Below are positions 19,525 through 26,932 of a DNA stretch of 64,000 bases, in pieces. The translations under genes and the position numbers were made by a program. Under the pieces are notes generated by a model. It was not told the DNA's origin. It made no database searches and saw nothing but the letters and a program-made list of their open reading frames with translations. Position 1 is the stretch's first letter, and every line of letters starts with the position of its first letter. The DNA is from Flavobacterium muglaense (GTDB lineage Bacteria > Bacteroidota > Bacteroidia > Flavobacteriales > Flavobacteriaceae): the NCBI RefSeq assembly GCF_014305155.1, contig NZ_JACRUK010000001.1, positions 95,159-159,158 on the forward strand. Direction: 5' to 3'.

Positions 19525-20116
19525 AAGGGTTTTTACATAATTTAATTCCGATTAAACCGTATTTCTTGCCTTTTTTAATCACATAATTGGCACGCACGCT
19601 ACCGTCTTCGTACCATAATCTTTCGCTACCTTCTTCGTGTCCGTTAGTGTAGTGAAATTTTTTAAATAAATGTCCGGTTTTGTACCATTCTAGCACTTCA
19701 CCATGAAACTCATCGTTGTAAAAATGGTATTTGTATCTAGGCTTTCCATTTTCCCACCAGTTTTGGTGTACGCCTTCTTTTTTATTGGCGATATACAGGC
19801 GCTCTTCGGCTAAGATTTTATTGTCGTGCCATAATTTTTGAACACCTTCAAGCATACCGTTTAAATAGGATTTTACAAATGCGGTGTCTTTACTAGGATA
19901 CAGCTCATATTGTTTTCCGGAATATTTTTCGGTTTTAAAATACAAGGTGTCTTGTTTGAAATTGAAACCCGCATCTGACGCCACTTTATAAATCGAAGGC
20001 GTTTTTTGCGCTTGTCTTTTAGGCGCCTCTTCTGGACTTTGATTGCAACTAATAAAAAATACTGTCGCAATCAAAGAGAAGATTATTTTTGTAAAAGAAT
20101 TGATTTTTAAACTCAT
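19505..20116 (-). CDS. YwqK-family / MORN-variant repeat lipoprotein
   Basis: Lipoprotein of 203 residues (lipobox FFISC) made of repeated GxxxGxxxxWYxxG-type units: NGMLEGVQKLWHDNK, NKKEGVHQNWWENGK, EFHGEVLEWYKTGH, GHEEGSERLWYEDG. These MORN-variant repeats define the YwqK group, which databases often label an antitoxin; there is no toxin partner here, and the protein is secreted, so that label should not be taken literally. The gene overlaps the SCO gene by 20 bases and probably shares its transcript. Role unknown; it could be a scaffold or surface-exposed repeat protein. Confidence 0.8.
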   Translation of the reverse strand: MSLKINSFTKIIFSLIATVFFISCNQSPEEAPKRQAQKTPSIYKVASDAGFNFKQDTLYFKTEKYSGKQYELYPSKDTAFVKSYLNGMLEGVQKLWHDNKILAEERLYIANKKEGVHQNWWENGKPRYKYHFYNDEFHGEVLEWYKTGHLFKKFHYTNGHEEGSERLWYEDGSVRANYVIKKGKKYGLIGIKLCKNPYEKSIK

Positions 20117-20252
20117 TGTATTTAAATACAGATTTGCTCCGCCTTTTTGTTAATGTTCTGGCTACCCTTTCTTAAAGGTTTTTGAATTTTGTTAACCACA
20201 GATACATAAAATAAAATCTTAGTATCTTAACAACTTAGCGATAGGCAAAAAA

Positions 20253-21011
20253 CTAATTAGAAAATGTTCCCGCAGTACCGTAAAATCCGCTTCCGTTGAT
20301 GTAAGGATCAGAGTTAGTGATGTGGTAATGGTAAATTCCGTTTGGATAGTCAACAGTTACCCCTGTGTGGCCGTGATAGACATCTAGACCAGTTACAGCA
20401 GTACCGTTTTCTTCAGGACCATAAACAGGAAAGCCATCTAGTAAAAACCCCATTAAGGCATCTTTCCCTTTGGTTTGTGTTAAATAAAGAGGTTCTATAT
20501 GATAATGATACATACTTGTTGCTGTAGGATGTCCCCAATATTGATCAAAAGATTGGAATTCATCAGTCAATGGCTGGTTAGGACCTGCGTATTGATTGAA
20601 AAAAGGCACTCCGTTTATAGCAACGCCAATAGCAGCTAATGGAGTAGAAGCATGTGTTGTGGCAACTACAGGATTTAATGGTATTTTAAATGTATACGCA
20701 TTTGTTAAGCTAATGATATTTGGATTCTTTTTGAAGGTGTAATTTCCAAAGGTAGTTGTCCCACTAAAAGCTTCGTATTTAGCATTAGTGGTTGGGTAAT
20801 ACACACTCTTATGATCCGGTTGACCATTGGTTTTAATGGTAATATAAGTACCGTCAGAGGTGATGCTTGAAGCGCCATAAACTTTCTTATATACATCAGG
20901 TACTGTGGTCGAACTAGGCGCACTCGTTGCTGCACTTTCTTCAGAACTACTGCAAGCATAAAGTACAAAAACGGCTACTAAAGAGGCTATTGCCACGATT
21001 GTTTTTCTCAT
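20253..21011 (-). CDS. YHYH-domain secreted lipoprotein
   Basis: Lipoprotein of 252 residues (lipobox LYAC, then a Ser/Ala-rich linker) carrying the two motifs that name the YHYH family: MYHYHIEPLY near the centre and GIYHYHITNSDPY near the C terminus. Paired Tyr-His-Tyr-His motifs suggest a metal site, but the function of the family is not established. A start 14 codons upstream is possible on paper, but the region there holds a -7 promoter box, so the ATG at 21011 is used. It leads the YHYH / YwqK / SCO / ASST-like group, with 136 bases before the next gene. Confidence 0.85.
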   Translation of the reverse strand: MRKTIVAIASLVAVFVLYACSSSEESAATSAPSSTTVPDVYKKVYGASSITSDGTYITIKTNGQPDHKSVYYPTTNAKYEAFSGTTTFGNYTFKKNPNIISLTNAYTFKIPLNPVVATTHASTPLAAIGVAINGVPFFNQYAGPNQPLTDEFQSFDQYWGHPTATSMYHYHIEPLYLTQTKGKDALMGFLLDGFPVYGPEENGTAVTGLDVYHGHTGVTVDYPNGIYHYHITNSDPYINGSGFYGTAGTFSN

Positions 21012-21050
21012 ATTTTTTTTTAAAAGTTTATCAATTGAATATTCATCATT

Positions 21051-21058
21051 CAAAGTTA
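21051..21058 (-). promoter_or_regulatory. Candidate promoter -7 box for YHYH gene
   Basis: On the minus strand TAACTTTG is a full match to TAnnTTTG, with a CTTG 17 bases upstream in the -33 position. It lies 40 bases before the chosen ATG and overlaps the longer reading frame's start, which argues against that start. Confidence 0.6.
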
Positions 21059-21209
21059 TATAAATTAGACTAATACAAGAGAATAAGGTTTAATTCTAAA
21101 AGTGTAAAATTAACGTTTTTGCTAATCTTACTATACTTAACTACATATGTAGATTTTATATCATGCAATTTTTCATCAGCGATAGCAGGCACAAATTAGC
21201 GCTTTTCAC

Positions 21210-21241
21210 TTTGCAAAATTAACACATAAAGACTATCTTTG
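21210..21241 (+). promoter_or_regulatory. Bacteroidota-type promoter of lysS
   Basis: TTTG (21210-21213), 20 bases, then TATCTTTG (21234-21241): both boxes match the housekeeping consensus of this phylum. The -7 box is 21 bases before the lysS ATG, giving a short leader. This is the best promoter in the window. Confidence 0.85.
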
Positions 21242-21262
21242 CGCTCTTAAAATCAGAATAAA

Positions 21263-22966
21263 ATGGCATTATCAGAACAAGAAATTATCCGTAGAGAAAA
21301 ACTACAAGCCTTACGTAATTTGGGTATCAACCCTTATCCAGCAAATCTTTTCCCTGTAAATCATACTTCGAAACAAATAAAGGAAAGTTTTGAAGAGGGT
21401 AAAAAGGTGATAGTTGCCGGGCGTTTGATGAGTGTAAGGGATCAAGGAAAAGCTTGTTTTGCTGAATTGCAAGATAGCGAAGGACGTATTCAACTGTACG
21501 TAAATCGTGATGTACTTTGTGAGGGCGATGATAAAACATTGTACAATCAAGTATTTAAAAAATTAACCGATCTAGGTGATTTTATAGGTATCGAAGGAGA
21601 ACTGTTTACTACAAAAGTAGGTGCACAGTGCATCCGTGTGGACCAATTTACTTTTTTGAGTAAAACATTACGCCCATTGCCTTTACCAAAGGTTGATGAA
21701 GACGGAAAGGTACATGATGCTTTTAATGACGCCGAATTGCGTTACAGAATGCGTTATGTGGATTTGACGGTAAACCAAAACGTAAAAGAAACATTCATTA
21801 AGAGAACAAAATTGTTCAACTCGATGCGTTCTTTCTTTAATGATGCAGGATATCTTGAGGTTGAAACTCCGGTTTTACAATCAATTCCTGGTGGTGCAGC
21901 GGCGCGTCCGTTTATCACACACCATAACTCACTTGATATGCCATTGTACATGCGTATTGCAAATGAGTTGTACTTAAAAAGATTAATTGTAGGTGGATTT
22001 GATGGAGTATATGAGTTTTCTAAAAATTTCCGTAATGAAGGAATGGATAGAACACATAACCCAGAATTCACCGCTATGGAAATATATGTAGCCTATAAAG
22101 ACTACAACTGGATGATGGAATTTACCGAAAACTTACTAGAACATTGCGCTATTGGTGTAAATGGAACCAGTGATGCTACTTTTGGTGAGCACCAAATCAG
22201 CTTCAAAGCCCCTTATGCGCGTGTAACAATGACTGATTCTATCAAGCATTTTACAGGTTTTGATATTTCTGGTAAAACAGAAGCAGAACTTTTTGAAGCA
22301 GCAAAAGGAATGGGTATCGAAGTAGATGCGACAATGGGTAAAGGAAAATTGATCGATGAAATTTTTGGAGCAAAATGCGAAGGAAATTACATTCAGCCAA
22401 CATTCATTACAGATTACCCAAAAGAAATGTCACCACTTTGTAAAGAGCACCGTGACAATCCTGAATTGACAGAACGTTTTGAATTGATGGTTTGTGGTAA
22501 AGAAGTAGCAAATGCGTACTCTGAATTAAATGACCCAATTGATCAAAGAGCCCGTTTTGAAGACCAAATGCGTCTAGCAGAAAAAGGAGATGATGAAGCA
22601 ACAGGAATTATTGACGAAGATTTCTTGAGAGCATTAGAATACGGAATGCCACCTACTTCTGGATTAGGAATAGGAATGGACCGTTTGATGATGTTCTTGA
22701 CCAATAATGCATCGATTCAAGAAGTGTTGTTTTTCCCTCAAATGAGACCAGAGAAAAAACAAATCACTGTTGAATTGGAAGCTGACGAGAAAACGATCGT
22801 TGCTATTTTACAAGCGAATGAGAACCAAATGGAATTTGGTTTACTAAAAATAAAATCAGAATTAAGCGGTAAAAAATGGGACAAAGCTATGAAAAACCTT
22901 TCTGCTTTAGGAATGACTGAAGTCGTTGTTGAAGTAGACGTGAAAGCGTGTCGATTAAAAGGATAA
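21263..22966 (+). CDS. lysS: Lysyl-tRNA synthetase, class II
   Basis: Charges tRNA-Lys; cytoplasmic, 567 residues. An OB-fold anticodon-binding domain (about 50-160, with VAGRLMSVRDQGKACF) precedes the class II catalytic core: motif 1 near FNSMRSFFNDAGYLEVETPVL, motif 2 FRNEGMDRTHNPEFT, and motif 3 GLGIGMDRLMMFLTN. After motif 3 there is an extra tail of roughly 70 residues absent from the E. coli enzyme, which I recall as usual in this phylum. It is a single gene with its own promoter and terminator. Confidence 0.97.
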   Translation: MALSEQEIIRREKLQALRNLGINPYPANLFPVNHTSKQIKESFEEGKKVIVAGRLMSVRDQGKACFAELQDSEGRIQLYVNRDVLCEGDDKTLYNQVFKKLTDLGDFIGIEGELFTTKVGAQCIRVDQFTFLSKTLRPLPLPKVDEDGKVHDAFNDAELRYRMRYVDLTVNQNVKETFIKRTKLFNSMRSFFNDAGYLEVETPVLQSIPGGAAARPFITHHNSLDMPLYMRIANELYLKRLIVGGFDGVYEFSKNFRNEGMDRTHNPEFTAMEIYVAYKDYNWMMEFTENLLEHCAIGVNGTSDATFGEHQISFKAPYARVTMTDSIKHFTGFDISGKTEAELFEAAKGMGIEVDATMGKGKLIDEIFGAKCEGNYIQPTFITDYPKEMSPLCKEHRDNPELTERFELMVCGKEVANAYSELNDPIDQRARFEDQMRLAEKGDDEATGIIDEDFLRALEYGMPPTSGLGIGMDRLMMFLTNNASIQEVLFFPQMRPEKKQITVELEADEKTIVAILQANENQMEFGLLKIKSELSGKKWDKAMKNLSALGMTEVVVEVDVKACRLKG

Positions 22967-22991
22967 TTATTTAAGCTTACATAAATTGTAG

Positions 22992-23022
22992 AAAAGGAAC
23001 TTCGTATTGGAGTTCCTTTTTT
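22992..23022 (+). terminator. Intrinsic terminator of lysS, left flank of cassette
   Basis: AAAAGGAACT pairs with AGTTCCTTTT around a 9-base loop, followed by T. The 12 bases AAAAGGAACTTC recur exactly at 24895-24906, in the terminator at the other end of the two-gene cassette. Confidence 0.85.
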
Positions 23023-23042
23023 AATATAATAAATTATTTACT

Positions 23043-23050
23043 TACTTTTG
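23043..23050 (+). promoter_or_regulatory. Candidate -7 box for the ATPase-nuclease cassette
   Basis: TACTTTTG matches TAnnTTTG and lies only 4 bases before the ATG of the ATPase gene. If it is used, the message would be leaderless or nearly so. No clear -33 TTTG is present (TTTT at the expected place). Confidence 0.5.
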
Positions 23051-23054
23051 AAAC

Positions 23055-24380
23055 ATGGAAAGAGCAAAACTTATCGTTAAAAATTTCGGTCCTCTAAAAG
23101 ATATTGAAATCGAAGTTAGAGAAATGGTTACTTTGATTGGAGCACAAGCTTCAGGGAAGAGTACTTTGGCTAAATTGCTTTCAATATTTGAAAATGAAAA
23201 CTTTAGAAGAGATCATAATATTACATTCGAAGAAGAATTAAAAAAGTATAATATCTTCTCTTATTTAAAGGAAGACTCGTTTATAAAATACCACAATGCT
23301 AATGATTTAAGCAACCTTCCTTTTGGTTTTACTTATTCAAATAAAACATTAACAAAAGGGAATACATTAAACATATTTGAAACAATAAAAGCTTTTTCTA
23401 AAGAAAAGGGAGCAGATAAATTAAAGTTGATTAACGATATAAAAAAAATAATTAATTGGGATTTTGATTTTTTACGATATGAGATTAGCCTTTTATTTAA
23501 ATTAAATACTATTTTTAATGACACCCAAAAAAGTACAAAATTTATTAATTATCTTACAGAAATAAAGGCTAAACATTTTGATGCAAGTAAACTTTTAGAA
23601 ATATTAGAAAAAGAAGAAAGTCTAGAAAATTATATTAATTTATACGATTCTATAATCAAGATATTTCCTGATATATATATTAATGACTCAATCTACATAC
23701 CGTCCGAAAGATCCTTTCTACATTTAATTGAGGGAAATACATTAGGCTTAATAAAAAATAAAATACAAATTCCAGAACATATATTAAATATTGGACTTGA
23801 ATATGAAAAAGCAATTCAAACTATCAAAGAATTACCTTTAGTTATTATTAATAAAAAAATAAAATACAAACGAGAAGGAAAATCTTCATATATCTATCAT
23901 AATGAAACTGAAAAAGTTGATTTATTAGAATCAGCTTCTGGATTACAATCGGTAATTCCAATTTTATTATTAGTTGAATACTCTAAATCATTAAAAGACA
24001 AGTATAACTTCAATTTTGTAGTTGAAGAGCCAGAATTGAATTTGTATCCAAAAGCACAACACGAATTAATTAAATATTTGGTTAAAAATTGTTTGTTTGA
24101 TAGAAAAAATCTAATATTGACTACTCATAGCCCTTTTGTATTGGCATCAATAAATAATTTATTATTAGCCTATGATAAAGGTCAATCTAAGTCAAAAGAA
24201 GTTAATAAAATTATCAAAAAAGAATCTTGGTTGAATCCAAAAAATTTCATTGCTTATGAGTTGAAAAATGGAAAAGCAAAACTAATAATGGATGATAAAT
24301 TGGGGCAAATCAAAGAGAATATGATTGATTCGGTTTCTGATTCTTTTGCTGACGAATTTGATAAATTATTGGATTTATGA
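23055..24380 (+). CDS. AAA/ABC-type ATPase of an OLD-like, possible defence cassette
   Basis: ATPase of 441 residues of the ABC/RecF-like group. Walker A is GAQASGKST (residues 29-37), the signature-like element is ESASGLQS (about 295-302), Walker B is FVVEEPELNLYP (about 319-330) with the catalytic Glu, and the switch His is in TTHSPF. A long helical insert lies between the two halves. There is no C-terminal TOPRIM nuclease as in true OLD proteins; the following gene supplies a separate nuclease-like protein and overlaps by 4 bases. Such ATPases are common sensors or motors in phage-defence modules. The cassette is visibly richer in A/T than lysS upstream. Family is clear; role is inference. 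Confidence 0.85.
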   Translation: MERAKLIVKNFGPLKDIEIEVREMVTLIGAQASGKSTLAKLLSIFENENFRRDHNITFEEELKKYNIFSYLKEDSFIKYHNANDLSNLPFGFTYSNKTLTKGNTLNIFETIKAFSKEKGADKLKLINDIKKIINWDFDFLRYEISLLFKLNTIFNDTQKSTKFINYLTEIKAKHFDASKLLEILEKEESLENYINLYDSIIKIFPDIYINDSIYIPSERSFLHLIEGNTLGLIKNKIQIPEHILNIGLEYEKAIQTIKELPLVIINKKIKYKREGKSSYIYHNETEKVDLLESASGLQSVIPILLLVEYSKSLKDKYNFNFVVEEPELNLYPKAQHELIKYLVKNCLFDRKNLILTTHSPFVLASINNLLLAYDKGQSKSKEVNKIIKKESWLNPKNFIAYELKNGKAKLIMDDKLGQIKENMIDSVSDSFADEFDKLLDL

Positions 24381-24886
24381 TAAATCAACTTAGAGAAGCT
24401 TTTCCTCAAATTGAAATTAATTGTCTAACTACAATTATAGATAAACATACTTTCGTTTTTGAATGCCCTGAATTTAAAAAAGGACTTTTTGTGAATGCCA
24501 CAAAAAAATATCATTTACATATACAGAATAACATAAATTCACAATTCTATTTTATCCAAAATGATGACTGTGTCATGAAAACCGTAAAAGGTGGCCAGTG
24601 TGATTATGTTATCCTAAATGATTTTTCTATCTATTTTACTGAAATTAAAGCAACTAAAGAGAATCTATCCGTTCGCAGAAAAAAAGGACTACAACAGTTA
24701 GAAAATACGATTAAATTTTATTTGAACAAAATTGATTCGATTAATCTCGAAAACAAAAACGCTTTAATTTGTTTTGACAACAATAAAAGAATTGCGCCAC
24801 AAGCTAGCGTATCATCAAAACGAAAAGAATTCAAAAATAAATATCAAATAAATCTCCAAGAAGGGAATTATATTTTATTTGAATAA
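24377..24886 (+). CDS. Small PD-(D/E)XK-like predicted nuclease, partner of ATPase
   Basis: Protein of 169 residues that I do not recognise by name. The central stretch has the spacing of a PD-(D/E)XK nuclease core: D76 in QCDYVIL, then 12 residues later E89-I-K91 in YFTEIKATKEN, followed by a Gln-bearing helix GLQQLENTIKFY (Q106/Q107). Aspartate, Glu-x-Lys and the following Gln are the expected metal-binding and catalytic set. No signal peptide or membrane segment. It is translationally coupled to the ATPase gene (ATGA overlap) and followed by a terminator, so the two genes form one unit. Nuclease activity is predicted from motif spacing only. Confidence 0.6.
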   Translation: MINQLREAFPQIEINCLTTIIDKHTFVFECPEFKKGLFVNATKKYHLHIQNNINSQFYFIQNDDCVMKTVKGGQCDYVILNDFSIYFTEIKATKENLSVRRKKGLQQLENTIKFYLNKIDSINLENKNALICFDNNKRIAPQASVSSKRKEFKNKYQINLQEGNYILFE

Positions 24887-24891
24887 AAACT

Positions 24892-24925
24892 AAAAAAAGG
24901 AACTTCTAGTCGAAGTTCCTTTTTC
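24892..24925. terminator. Bidirectional terminator, right flank of cassette
   Basis: AAAAAGGAACTTC pairs perfectly with GAAGTTCCTTTTT around a 5-base loop. It ends the cassette on the plus strand and the ldhA-like gene on the minus strand. Sequence is almost the same as the lysS terminator on the other side of the cassette. Confidence 0.88.
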
Positions 24926-24931
24926 GCTTTG

Positions 24932-25957
24932 TTACGCTAGCAAAGCTAGTTTGTTATCTATATCCTCTTTTGTTAGTAGTGATTCAATATTACCTAAAGT
25001 GGTTAAAGCAATTTGCGTTAAAGCTTCATTAGTAAAAAAGGCTTGATGGGCCGTAACTAAAACATTTGGAAAACTCATTAATCGCTGGATCTCATCATCT
25101 TGAATAATATCATCCGATAAATCTCTAAAGAATAATTTTTCTTCTTGTTCGTATACATCAATACCTAAATAACCAACTTTACCATTTTTAAGTGCCTGAA
25201 TTATATCTGAGGTGTTAATTAATGCACCACGACTGGTATTGATAATCATGACATTTTTTTTCATCATCGAAAGCGCTTCTTCATCTATTAAATGCTTTGT
25301 TTGTTCATTTAAAGGGCAGTGTAGCGAAATGATTTCTGCTTGTTTAAAAATGCTTTCTAAATCTGTGAAAATGACGCCTTTTTTTTCCATTTCTGAATCA
25401 ACAACTACATCAAAAGCGAGGATCTTACAACCAAAACCTTTAACTATTTTAGCGAAAGCTTTCCCGATATTTCCCGTTCCAATAATACCAATTGTTTTAC
25501 CATGCAAGTCAAATCCCAATAATCCATTTAAAGAAAAGTTTTGTTCTCTAACTCTGTTGTACGCTTTATGTGTTTTTCTATTTAAAGTTAAAATCAAAGC
25601 CATCGCATGTTCAGCAAAAGCTTCAGGTGAGTACGAAGGAACACGACAAACACGAATATCGTGATTCTTGGCGGCCTCTAGATCTACATTGTTAAAACCT
25701 GCACATCGAAGCGCAATTATTTTGATCTTTTTTTGAGCTAGTAATTCTATAACTTCAGCGTCAACAACATCATTTACAAAAACACAAACAATTGTTTCAT
25801 CTTGAATTAACTCAACCGTTTTATTATTTAATTGAGACTCGATGTAATTAATATCGAAGTTGAAATCAGTTGTGTATTTATCAAAAAAAACCTTGTCATA
25901 GGGTTGCGTTGAAAAGAATGCGATTCTGGTTTTTTGAATATCAATAAGTGCTTCCAT
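24932..25957 (-). CDS. ldhA: D-lactate dehydrogenase-type 2-hydroxyacid dehydrogenase
   Basis: NAD-dependent enzyme of 341 residues that interconverts pyruvate and D-lactate or a related 2-hydroxyacid. The N-terminal start FFSTQPYDKVFF resembles E. coli LdhA. The Rossmann motif is GTGNIGKAFAKIVKGFG (about 152-168), the substrate Arg is in NTSRGALINT, the active-site Glu is in the LGIDVYEQEE region, and the catalytic His is in VLVTAHQAF. It is monocistronic, converging on the ATPase cassette. Specificity for lactate over other 2-hydroxyacids is likely but not certain. Confidence 0.85.
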   Translation of the reverse strand: MEALIDIQKTRIAFFSTQPYDKVFFDKYTTDFNFDINYIESQLNNKTVELIQDETIVCVFVNDVVDAEVIELLAQKKIKIIALRCAGFNNVDLEAAKNHDIRVCRVPSYSPEAFAEHAMALILTLNRKTHKAYNRVREQNFSLNGLLGFDLHGKTIGIIGTGNIGKAFAKIVKGFGCKILAFDVVVDSEMEKKGVIFTDLESIFKQAEIISLHCPLNEQTKHLIDEEALSMMKKNVMIINTSRGALINTSDIIQALKNGKVGYLGIDVYEQEEKLFFRDLSDDIIQDDEIQRLMSFPNVLVTAHQAFFTNEALTQIALTTLGNIESLLTKEDIDNKLALLA

Positions 25958-26347
25958 CTGCTGATTGCTATTAATTTCAAGTAATTTAGGAATTATTAAT
26001 CTAAAAAGTGATCAATAATTACTAAAATAAAAAGTAAATAAATACTCCAGCTAAACAACAGCACTTCTATTGATTTGAGTAGCTATAAAATTAAAAAAAG
26101 TCAGCATTATAGAGCTATTTACCAACTTGATTTTTAACTTATTATACTACAATAGATATTAAAAGACTACATGGTGCGACTAATTCATGTAACGAGATCT
26201 GGGCTGAAACTTTCTTTTTTTTTCAAAACCGTAGTGAAATTATTTCATGCTTTTTTTTGTAAGCAGTACCCTGCGTTAAATAAGTCATAAAATTCTTATA
26301 TGCTTTAGTTAAACTGTTATTTTTGAGTCAACAAAAAACAAACAAAT
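25958..26347. other. Gene-free region between ldhA and outer-membrane barrel gene
   Basis: About 390 bases without a supported gene. The only signal I can support is TATTTTTG (26318-26325), a full match to the -7 consensus, 22 bases before the ATG of the barrel gene. The ldhA promoter must also lie here but is not distinct. Confidence 0.5.
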
Positions 26348-26863
26348 ATGAAAAAAATTATTTCATCAATGATTGCAATATTCGCTTTTACATTTGCGAA
26401 TGCACAAGCAAAAGACGATCAGGTTTCAAAAGGAAAATGGCTGATCGAAGCAAATACTGGCTTTGGTCAGAACGTGGGAAGCACTTCTATTTACTTTTCC
26501 TCTACAGATGGTGTCTCTTCTTTTAATATAGGAGCCGAAGGAGGTTATTTCATTATGGATAATTTAGCGCTAAAGCTAGGATTAGGTTATGGTGAAGTTG
26601 ATGGTGTAGGAGATCCAATTGCTTATAAAATTGGTGCTAAATATTACTTTAAAAAAATGATTCCAATTGAACTATCCTATAACGGTGTAGGAATTGGTCA
26701 AGCCGATGCAAATCCTACTTATATTGGTGCTCAAGCAGGTTATGCGTTCTTCTTAGGGAAAAATGTAAGTATTGAACCTGGAATTCGCTATAATATGGCA
26801 ACCAATCAACAATATTATGACAACAGTTTGCAATTTAATATTGGCTTTGCTTTGCATTTTTAG
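26348..26863 (+). CDS. Small outer-membrane beta-barrel protein
   Basis: Secreted protein of 171 residues. A signal peptide ends in ANAQA near residue 20, followed by about eight amphipathic strands (KWLIEANTGFG, FNIGAEGGYFIM, LALKLGLGYGEV, AYKIGAKYYF, IELSYNGVGIG, YIGAQAGYAFF, VSIEPGIRYNM) and a terminal strand ending in Phe (LQFNIGFALHF). This is the layout of an OmpX/OmpW-sized barrel of the porin-family type frequent in flavobacteria. No ligand or partner can be read from context. It has its own candidate promoter and terminator. Confidence 0.75.
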   Translation: MKKIISSMIAIFAFTFANAQAKDDQVSKGKWLIEANTGFGQNVGSTSIYFSSTDGVSSFNIGAEGGYFIMDNLALKLGLGYGEVDGVGDPIAYKIGAKYYFKKMIPIELSYNGVGIGQADANPTYIGAQAGYAFFLGKNVSIEPGIRYNMATNQQYYDNSLQFNIGFALHF

Positions 26864-26895
26864 AAACGCATTCTCAGCTTCATATGCTAGGAAAA

Positions 26896-26927
26896 AAAAG
26901 CGACTTGATTCATTTCAAGTCGCTTTT
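26896..26927. terminator. Bidirectional terminator between converging genes
   Basis: AAAAGCGACTTGA pairs with TCAAGTCGCTTTT around a 6-base loop, with A and T runs outside. It separates the converging barrel gene and the 599-residue protein gene. Confidence 0.85.
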
Positions 26928-26932
26928 GATTT

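Noticed and set aside
19505..20116. YwqK-like protein as an antitoxin
   Set aside because: It is a secreted lipoprotein with MORN-variant repeats and no toxin gene next to it; the common label is not informative here.
23055..24886. Assignment of the ATPase cassette to PARIS, Septu or Gabija
   Set aside because: The second protein lacks TOPRIM/DUF4435, HNH and helicase motifs, so none of these names fits the visible motifs.
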